A stretch of DNA of 21,192 bases from Clostridia bacterium. GTDB taxonomy: Bacteria; Bacillota_A; Clostridia; Christensenellales; Aristaeellaceae. Position numbers and translations under genes: made by a program. Below are positions 15,611 through 21,192 of this stretch, piece after piece. Position 1 is the stretch's first letter. Each line of letters opens with the position of its first letter. The stretch is from positions 1-21,192 of the forward strand of contig JAFZQK010000011.1 in the NCBI GenBank assembly GCA_017620455.1. The letters are read 5' to 3'. A model generated the notes under the pieces. It was not told the DNA's origin and searched no databases. It saw only the letters and a list, made by a program, of their open reading frames with translations.

Positions 15611-17344
15611 TCAGCCGTTCCCTTCCCAGAACCAATCCAGCGGTGCCAGGCACAGCTTTCCGTCCCCGGTCATTACGATCCACTGCCGCGTTTCCTGCCG
15701 GATGCCCACGATGGCTTCCCCGCCCTGCAGGGCAAATCCCGCTTCGCCCCCGCCGTCGATGCGCAGAGGGCGACGCCCGATAAATTCCTCCCGTAGAAAC
15801 AATTCGGGAAACGCCTGCCGCACATTTTTGAGCGCGCCGCCCAGGGCCAGGTATTCCCGCATCATCCAGCCCTCCAGGCAGTCCCCCTGCCCGACGCGCA
15901 CCCGCACCCAATCGCCCTTCTCCTCCAGCACCCGCAGGGGCGTGCCGTTGTAGAATTTTCCCAGAGAATCGCCGTTTTTTCCGGGCGCCGAGCGCAGATG
16001 CAGCCGGTCTTCGGGGTTCGGGTTCATCACCGCCGCCCAGCCCGCGGTATCCATCTGTGCCGCCGCTTTCTCCCCGGACGGGGGGAGCCCGTTCAGATCC
16101 GCTGCAAACAGATCGGCGAAGGCCGGCGTGCCGTAGGCGTAAACGCTCTCATACAGCCCGTCCCATTCCAGACAGAGCCCGTACCAGGAGAGGACGTACT
16201 CCCCCTCCCCGGCCCAGGCCCAGGCCATGCGCCACTGCCCGTCCGCCTGACGGACGAAGCCGCACTGATATTCCCCGTCTCCCCGCATCCATTTCACGCA
16301 CAGCTCCCCGTCCCCGCTGTGGAACAGATCCAGCCCCGCGCCGGAAGGCAGCGGCCTGCTTTCCCGCACCTGCCACACGCCCTTTTCGTCCATTTCCGCC
16401 ACGGCGACGCGCCGTTCTCCCTCCCGCTCCGTCAGGGCCAGGAGGCAATGGGACTGCAGATCGTTTGCAAGGATCTTTCCCTGAATGGGAATGAGATCCC
16501 GGTCCCAGGCGTCCTGGGTAAGAAACACGCTGCCGTAACCGCTTACGTCCAGGAGCCCGGCCGCCCCCTCCGTTTCCAGCCTTTGGAGCAGCGCCGCCGA
16601 CAGGGGCACGGCCAGAGATTCGGTTTCCCATATTTTCCCTTTCTCGCTGCTCAGGCTCATCCTGCGGACGGTCAGCCGCCTGTCTTCGACGCGGTAAAAA
16701 GCGGCGTCGGCATCGGTGCCGTCGTTGAACATTTCATACCACGCCATCGTCCACCCCGGCAGCAGGGCCGCGGCCGCTTTGCTGCCGATGGCGGCGCGGG
16801 CGCGCATTTCCTCCGGGGTCTTGGCCAGGGAATCAAAATCATGCAGCCAGTTTATCAGTTCTTCCTCGATGGGGATCACTTCTTTTTCCCCGCCCCCGTC
16901 CGGGAAAAACGTCACTTCTCCCTCGCCGATGACGGCGTATCCCCGGTAAGCGCCGCCGTCCCGCCAGGCGGTGAGGAAAAATCCCGCGCCCCGGCTTTCA
17001 TACCGCATCCAGGCGTCCAGGCTTTCGCTCTCCACCCGGAAAGCCGTTTCCCCCTCCCGTGCGAAACGGGTATCTCCGCCGTCGGGCCACAGGCTCCCGG
17101 ACCATTCGCAGGCCCATTCGCCGGACGCATTTTGCCTGTAACCCCATGTTTCCCCGCCGTCCCCGGCGATCAGGCACCAGGCGCTGCCCGCCGCGTCCCG
17201 GAGATTCAGCACGTCCGATACTGTTTCCATGCCGCCCGCATCGGCCAGGAACAGCGTCTTCACTTCCCGCGGCATTTCTTCCCCCAGCGCCGTCAGCGGC
17301 AGAAGCGCCGCCGCCAGCAGCATGCAGCAGATGAATCTTTTCAT
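15611..17344 (-). CDS. Exported protein with a C-terminal SH3 domain, function unknown
   Basis: A 577-residue secreted protein. Residues 1-21 are a classical type I signal peptide (hydrophobic core CCMLLAAALLPL, cleavage near ALG/EE); there is no lipobox and no later membrane helix, so it should be released or held at the wall. Residues about 25-430 are Trp- and Gly-rich with repeated beta-strand phrases such as GETWGYRQ, WRDGGAYRGYAVIG and GVWQVRESRPL, resembling a propeller-like or repeat beta fold; I recognise no family. A bacterial SH3 domain covers about residues 437-503 (LHLRSAPG, GDWVRVRVGQG, GWMMREYL). A short beta region ends the protein. The ATG at 17344 has GGGAGGG 8 nt upstream. 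It lies downstream of the larger wall-binding protein but a terminator separates them, and no clear promoter of its own is visible. Confidence 0.85.
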   Translation of the reverse strand: MKRFICCMLLAAALLPLTALGEEMPREVKTLFLADAGGMETVSDVLNLRDAAGSAWCLIAGDGGETWGYRQNASGEWACEWSGSLWPDGGDTRFAREGETAFRVESESLDAWMRYESRGAGFFLTAWRDGGAYRGYAVIGEGEVTFFPDGGGEKEVIPIEEELINWLHDFDSLAKTPEEMRARAAIGSKAAAALLPGWTMAWYEMFNDGTDADAAFYRVEDRRLTVRRMSLSSEKGKIWETESLAVPLSAALLQRLETEGAAGLLDVSGYGSVFLTQDAWDRDLIPIQGKILANDLQSHCLLALTEREGERRVAVAEMDEKGVWQVRESRPLPSGAGLDLFHSGDGELCVKWMRGDGEYQCGFVRQADGQWRMAWAWAGEGEYVLSWYGLCLEWDGLYESVYAYGTPAFADLFAADLNGLPPSGEKAAAQMDTAGWAAVMNPNPEDRLHLRSAPGKNGDSLGKFYNGTPLRVLEEKGDWVRVRVGQGDCLEGWMMREYLALGGALKNVRQAFPELFLREEFIGRRPLRIDGGGEAGFALQGGEAIVGIRQETRQWIVMTGDGKLCLAPLDWFWEGNG

Positions 17345-17416
17345 TCGTTTTTCCCTCCCGTTTCATTCGCTTCATCCATCATGACGCCCGGAACGCGGCG
17401 ATTGTTTCATTCAAAG

Positions 17417-17442
17417 AAAAAAACCGCCGCAATCAGCGGCAG
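17417..17442 (-). terminator. Rho-independent terminator after the wall-binding protein gene
   Basis: CCGCCGC (17424-17430) and GCGGCAG (17436-17442) pair with one wobble around AATCA. Seven T follow on the minus strand. It lies 15 nt after the stop of the 696-residue protein. Confidence 0.85.
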
Positions 17443-17456
17443 TTTGTCGGCCGGCA

Positions 17457-19547
17457 TCAGTTCACCGTTTCTCCCGTCAGGGCTTTCCAGGTGTTGCGCA
17501 GCGTCACCTGGTTGTTCACCCCGTAATTGGGATCGTTCTTCTGGGCCTCCGCCATGTCCCGCAGGAAATGCACGCACAGGTGGCCGCCGAAGCCGTTATC
17601 CGTGATGGTGCCGTACAGGTGGGGCCGGTTGTGCATGGTGGCCACCGTCCATTGGCCGGAGGGCAGCTTCACGTACACGGGATGAATGTTCCAGTTGGTG
17701 GCCCCGAAGGCCCGGTTCATGATCTGGGTGTCCCGCCAGGTGGCGGGCTGGCTGTCCGCATGGCGGCCCAGGGAATAGAACACCAGCGTCCAGCCCAGGC
17801 CGGAATTGGGATCGTACACGGTGAACGCCTGGCCCGCTTTCACGGTGGGCTTGATATCGTTCACCCAATGCAGCAGCTTCATTTCGCTCACCGCCGGGGC
17901 CGCCATCTTCCCCGCGTCGGCGGGCAGTTCCTCCACCGGCGTGGAATACGGCTTGCCCCCGCCGCCGTGAAGCACCTGCCTTGTGAGGGGATCGGCGATG
18001 CCGCTGATGGTGAGGCCGTTGCGCTGCTGAAAAGCCACCACGGCGTTGTGGGTGCTTTCATTGTAGGTGCCGTTGACGGCGACGGGATAGCCCAGGGCTT
18101 TCAGATCCGTCTGCACCTGGCGCACCCCATCGCCGGTATCGTCGATGCGCAGGGTCTCATAGGAAAGCGGCGCGGCGTCCGCCCGCCGGGCCGAGGCGCT
18201 TTTCAGGGCGGCAAAGGTCTGCTTTCCCGCCAGGCCGTCGGCGGTCAGGGCGTTCTGGCTCTGGAAGCGCTTCACCGCCTCAAAGGTGGCGTCGTCATAC
18301 ACGCCGGTTTCCGCCGCGCCGTAGCCCAGGGCCTGGAGCCGCGTCTGCACCCAGGTAACGTCCGCCCCCGTCATGCCCTTGCGCAGCGTGCGGGTATAGG
18401 CGGATGGGTCCTCCTCCCGGTCCGTATTCTGCATCGCCGTCGTTTCCCCCAGCACCGTCACGAATTTCGTCATTACAAAGCCCGCCTGGCCCTGATAGAT
18501 CACCCCGCACCAGGCGTCTCCCCGGCTGGTGACGGTAACGGCGGAGCCGTTGGGCATTTCCGCGATCACCCGGGCGCTTTCGCCGGGGGCTTCCCGCAGA
18601 TTCAAAGTGCCTCCGGAAGTGGTTACGATCGCCGTACCCAGGCCCGCCGTCTGCGCGGGCGGCGCGGTGGGGGCCGCCGTGGGGGCTGCCGTGGGGGCTG
18701 CCGTAGGTATTGCGGTGGAAGCGGCGGTAGGAACGGCGGTGGGAACGGACGTGGGCAGCACGAACGCGCCCTCGAAGCGCAGATATCGGCTCATCACATA
18801 TCCGTTCATCCCGCCGTAGCGGACCGCGCACCAGGCGTCTCCCCGGGCCGTCACCGTCAAAAATGCGTACTGCGGCACGGTGGCGAGCACCCGGGCGCTC
18901 CCGTTCGCCTGCTCCCGCAGGTTCAGCGATCCCCCCGGCGTCACCACCTGGGCCTGTACCCCACCGGCAGGGGCCGGCGCCGGAGTGGAAGGCGCCGCCG
19001 TGAGGGCGGCGGCACTCCCGAAGGACAGGAATTTCGTCATCACCCAGCCGGCCATGCCATTGTACCACACCGAGCACCAGGCGCTGCCCCGGTTCACCAC
19101 CTGCACCTTCCCGCCCTGAGGAATGGTGGTCAGGATCCGGGCGCTGCCGCTGGCTTTCTCCCGCAGGTTCAGGGAGCCGCCCGGCGTGCTCACCGTGGCG
19201 ATGACGCCGGCATTTTCCGGTACGGCGGTATTCTGGGCCGGCGCCGCGCTCTGGCCGCCGCTGCCCGGGACCAGGGAATACAGCAGCCCCAGGGTCTGAT
19301 TTCCCGCCACGCCGTCCACCTTCAATCCGTATTTCTGCTGAAACGCCTTCACCGCCCGCTGGGTGGCGGGGCCGTACTTCCCGTCCGGATCAAGGGAAAA
19401 GCCCAGGGAAGACAGCGCCTGCTGCATGGTGAGCACCTGAAGGCCTGCAGCGCCTCTTTGCAGCTTCTCATAAGCCAGCGCCGTGTTTCCCAACAGCATC
19501 AACGCGGCCAGGACCGCCAGCAGCCGCCTGCCCGTCCCATGCTTCAT
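17457..19547 (-). CDS. Exported wall-binding protein: peptidoglycan-binding and SH3 repeats plus a conserved His/Cys C-terminal domain
   Basis: A 696-residue secreted protein. Residues 1-25 are a signal peptide (cleavage after NTALA). Then come a peptidoglycan-binding domain 1 (about 28-92; YGPATQRAVKAFQQKYGL), SH3 repeats at about 114-176, 196-258 and 303-365 (each with SLNLRE or TLNLRE and AWC), a PTAAP linker at 265-299, and two more peptidoglycan-binding domains at about 385-450 and 463-528. The last domain, about 555-696, carries Arg-His-Ala-Asp (His596), RPH (His643) and GFGGHLCVHF (His656, Cys658, His660). I know this block from other Gram-positive wall proteins (pattern NGFxGHxCxHF) but not its function; a cysteine or metal-dependent wall enzyme is plausible. 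The ATG at 19547 follows GGAGG at 8 nt, behind a strong promoter, and the gene is divergent from the lipase-like gene. Confidence 0.9.
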   Translation of the reverse strand: MKHGTGRRLLAVLAALMLLGNTALAYEKLQRGAAGLQVLTMQQALSSLGFSLDPDGKYGPATQRAVKAFQQKYGLKVDGVAGNQTLGLLYSLVPGSGGQSAAPAQNTAVPENAGVIATVSTPGGSLNLREKASGSARILTTIPQGGKVQVVNRGSAWCSVWYNGMAGWVMTKFLSFGSAAALTAAPSTPAPAPAGGVQAQVVTPGGSLNLREQANGSARVLATVPQYAFLTVTARGDAWCAVRYGGMNGYVMSRYLRFEGAFVLPTSVPTAVPTAASTAIPTAAPTAAPTAAPTAPPAQTAGLGTAIVTTSGGTLNLREAPGESARVIAEMPNGSAVTVTSRGDAWCGVIYQGQAGFVMTKFVTVLGETTAMQNTDREEDPSAYTRTLRKGMTGADVTWVQTRLQALGYGAAETGVYDDATFEAVKRFQSQNALTADGLAGKQTFAALKSASARRADAAPLSYETLRIDDTGDGVRQVQTDLKALGYPVAVNGTYNESTHNAVVAFQQRNGLTISGIADPLTRQVLHGGGGKPYSTPVEELPADAGKMAAPAVSEMKLLHWVNDIKPTVKAGQAFTVYDPNSGLGWTLVFYSLGRHADSQPATWRDTQIMNRAFGATNWNIHPVYVKLPSGQWTVATMHNRPHLYGTITDNGFGGHLCVHFLRDMAEAQKNDPNYGVNNQVTLRNTWKALTGETVN
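18667..18750. repeat. 12-bp tandem repeat coding for the Pro-Thr-Ala linker
   Basis: Seven units of 12 bp, based on GTGGGGGCTGCC, run from 18667 to 18750. Units two and three are identical, and later units are diverged. On the coding strand they give a PTAA/PTAV-type linker in the wall protein, likely variable in length by replication slippage without breaking the frame. Confidence 0.8.
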
Positions 19548-19583
19548 GCGTATCGCCTCCCTGCTTTCGTATCAGACAGCAGT

Positions 19584-19612
19584 ACTATACCATATCATTT
19601 CAAAATTGTAAA
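19584..19612 (-). promoter_or_regulatory. Strong promoter of the wall-binding protein gene
   Basis: On the minus strand TTTACA (complement of 19607-19612), a 17-bp spacer and TATAGT (complement of 19584-19589), each one mismatch from consensus, with TGG before the -10 making it extended. Transcription would start near 19577, about 30 nt before the ATG. Confidence 0.8.
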
Positions 19613-19683
19613 CGAATATTACGATATTGTTACAAGTTACCAGATCCCACCCCGCGCCGTCCGCATCTTTTCGGTTTTTTCAC

Positions 19684-19712
19684 TTGCCCGGACAGGCGGT
19701 GTATGGTATGAT
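19684..19712 (+). promoter_or_regulatory. Promoter of the lipase-like gene
   Basis: TTGCCC (19684-19689), 17 bp, TATGAT (19707-19712), with TGG before the -10 as in the divergent promoter. It leaves about 30 nt to the ATG, including an AAGGAGG site. Confidence 0.7.
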
Positions 19713-19750
19713 ATATACTGGTCATGCAGAATCAAGGAGGCTGTGGCCCC

Positions 19751-21192
19751 ATGGCGCCTTACACCCATTGCGAACTGTCCGACGTGACGCCGCTGTGCAT
19801 GCCCTGGATGCAGGAAAACGGCCAGGCCGTCCCGGTGTTTTCCCCGGGAGCCGCCGCGCTGTCCCTGGAGCTGGCGGCCAGCGCGTACCGGATGGACATG
19901 TCCGCCTGGCGCGCCGGCGGCTGGACGGATATTTCCTATCTGACGGACAATACCCTCCTCACCGGGCCGTCGGCCAACGGCGGCACGGGCGGCGGCCTTT
20001 CCGCCATCATGAGCGGCTATTACCAGCACATGGCCCGGTCCCGTATCCGGCGGATCAACCCCGTCACCCAGGTGCTGGGCACCCTGCGTCAGCGGGAGGG
20101 CAGCGATACCTGCAAGGCCGTCACCATGATCCATCCCGCCCCCGGCGGGCGGTACGTAGTGGCCGTGGGCTTCATGGGCACCGGAAAAAGAGTCTTCGAC
20201 TGGATCAGCAATTTCCGCCTGGCCCACGAGGACGGCATGCACTTGGGGTTCCTGCAGCTGACAAAGGAATTTGAGCGCAACTGCGATAAGATCCTGTTTC
20301 CCGAAACCGCCCGGGCCCTGGGCCTGGAACAGCTGACCCTTCAGGATATCCTGCTGGAATGCCGCCGGGCCGACAGCCGCTTCCGCCTGTGGATGGCCGG
20401 GCACAGCCAGGGCGGCGCGGTGATGCAGCTTTTCGCCTGGCGGGAAACCCGCCGGGGCATGCTGAGGCAGCACATGATCGGCTACGGCTTCGCCTCCCCC
20501 AGCGTGCTGTACGAAAACCCGGGGTGCGATCTTGCCACCCTGCCTTTGTTTCATCTCATCAATGCGGATGATATGATCCCCCGGGTGGGCGCGCTGCTCC
20601 ACGTGGGCAGGTGCCGGGTATTCCCCCCGGATGCCGGGATGCGCGCCGTCTGCTATTCGCCCTGCTGGGCGGACCCGGCCTTCCGCGCAGTGCTGGGGCT
20701 GCTCTATCTCAACCGGGACAGCGGCTCCGCCCTGCTTTTTATCCAGGCGCTGCTGGAAGCGGTGCAGAAGCTGCCCGGGGAAGAATCCGCGGGGGCGCTC
20801 AAGCCTCTGCTTGGCCGCTTCCTGCCGGAAAGGCTGCTTTCCGCCCTGGACGGGCACATCGATTCGGGGATCCGCCATCTGATCCGCCGGGTACAGCAGG
20901 GCTACGCCCTTTCCACCGGCCACGGCGCGCCGCCGGAAACGCTGCTTGCGCCCATGCGCATCCGCATTGAAGAAATGATGGCCCGGTTCGGTTCCCGTGG
21001 GTTCAGCACCGCGCTGGGCCGCGCCCTGATGCTTCCCCACCGGCTGGTTTCCGCCGATCCCGCGGGCGAAGCGTCCTATCAGTACATCGTCAACCGCCGC
21101 ACCGGCGCGCTGCGCCAGCAGATCTGGTACGGCCCCGCCATTTCAGGCGCGGCGGCCCGCCGGCCCACGCGGCGCGCATCCGGCGTCCGGCC
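19751..21192 (+). CDS. Lipase class 3-like alpha/beta hydrolase (3' truncated by window)
   Basis: An open frame from ATG 19751 to the window edge gives at least 480 residues without a stop. AAGGAGG ends 10 nt before the ATG. Three lipase-3-like landmarks appear in order: YVVAVGFMGTGKRVFDWISN (residues about 135-154, matching the hydrophobic FRGT-x-DW pattern), the nucleophile elbow GHSQGG with Ser219, and NADDMIPRVG (acid Asp273 or Asp274). The third catalytic residue is less certain; His430 in LPHRL is one candidate. No signal peptide or membrane helix is visible, so it may act in the cytoplasm or leave by a non-classical route. The C-terminal ~190 residues are helical and may form a lid or a separate domain. 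Substrate is unknown; it could be an acylglycerol or another ester. It is divergent from the wall-binding protein gene. Confidence 0.85.
   Translation, partial: MAPYTHCELSDVTPLCMPWMQENGQAVPVFSPGAAALSLELAASAYRMDMSAWRAGGWTDISYLTDNTLLTGPSANGGTGGGLSAIMSGYYQHMARSRIRRINPVTQVLGTLRQREGSDTCKAVTMIHPAPGGRYVVAVGFMGTGKRVFDWISNFRLAHEDGMHLGFLQLTKEFERNCDKILFPETARALGLEQLTLQDILLECRRADSRFRLWMAGHSQGGAVMQLFAWRETRRGMLRQHMIGYGFASPSVLYENPGCDLATLPLFHLINADDMIPRVGALLHVGRCRVFPPDAGMRAVCYSPCWADPAFRAVLGLLYLNRDSGSALLFIQALLEAVQKLPGEESAGALKPLLGRFLPERLLSALDGHIDSGIRHLIRRVQQGYALSTGHGAPPETLLAPMRIRIEEMMARFGSRGFSTALGRALMLPHRLVSADPAGEASYQYIVNRRTGALRQQIWYGPAISGAAARRPTRRASGVR

Noticed and set aside
17568..19787. A 739-codon plus-strand frame opposite the wall-binding protein
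   Set aside because: It lies antisense to the repeat-rich gene, crosses the wall-protein promoter and runs into the lipase-like gene in another frame.
19637..21040. A 467-codon minus-strand frame opposite the lipase-like gene
   Set aside because: The plus-strand frame has a promoter, AAGGAGG and lipase motifs (GHSQGG); the minus frame has none and crosses the divergent promoters.

Overview
The window looks like a chromosomal segment of a high-GC member of the Firmicutes, most likely a gut Clostridia (a Christensenellales-like lineage is my guess; there is no rRNA or other decisive marker). Support comes from gene order typical of Gram-positives (yerC-like regulator, pcrA, ligA in a row; tig-clpP-clpX), strong AGGAGG-type ribosome sites, sigma-A promoters of TTGACA/TATAAT type, and exported proteins built from SH3 and peptidoglycan-binding repeats with a Pro-Thr-Ala linker. 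Most genes are roughly 60-65% GC by hand counts. No phage, IS element, CRISPR array, tRNA or rRNA was seen.

Layout, left to right. (1) Positions 1-583 hold the 3' end of an EF-G-family GTPase on the plus strand, followed by a terminator and by a membrane-anchored coiled-coil protein of unknown function (660-1649). A bidirectional terminator then separates it from the minus-strand genes. (2) 1708-5061 (minus) is the protein quality-control cluster tig-clpP-clpX, with a candidate promoter that overlaps the terminator of the operon upstream. (3) 5200-9280 (minus) is a tightly packed five-gene operon: unknown protein, RluA-type pseudouridine synthase, Cof-type HAD phosphatase, HSL-family esterase, Nudix hydrolase. 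Several of its junctions overlap or nearly touch. It starts at a perfect-consensus promoter (TTGACA, 16 bp, TATAAT) whose -35 lies in a 20-bp inverted repeat. (4) 9428-13986 (minus) is a DNA-repair operon: YerC/TrpR-like regulator, PcrA helicase, NAD-dependent DNA ligase. (5) 14158-15309 (minus) is a cation diffusion facilitator of lower GC than its surroundings, with its own promoter, a palindrome in its leader and a terminator; it looks like a single-gene insertion. It is followed by about 200 bp without a recognisable gene. (6) 15611-19547 (minus) holds two exported SH3-domain proteins. The larger is a 696-residue wall-binding protein ending in an uncharacterised His/Cys-rich domain. (7) Divergent from it, a lipase class 3-like gene (19751 onward, plus) runs off the right edge.

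Most of the window is housekeeping: translation, protein folding and turnover, DNA repair. The less ordinary parts are the cell-surface module at the right end (wall-binding protein, second SH3 protein, divergent lipase-like gene), the atypical CDF transporter island, and the small operon of unknown physiology under a very strong promoter.
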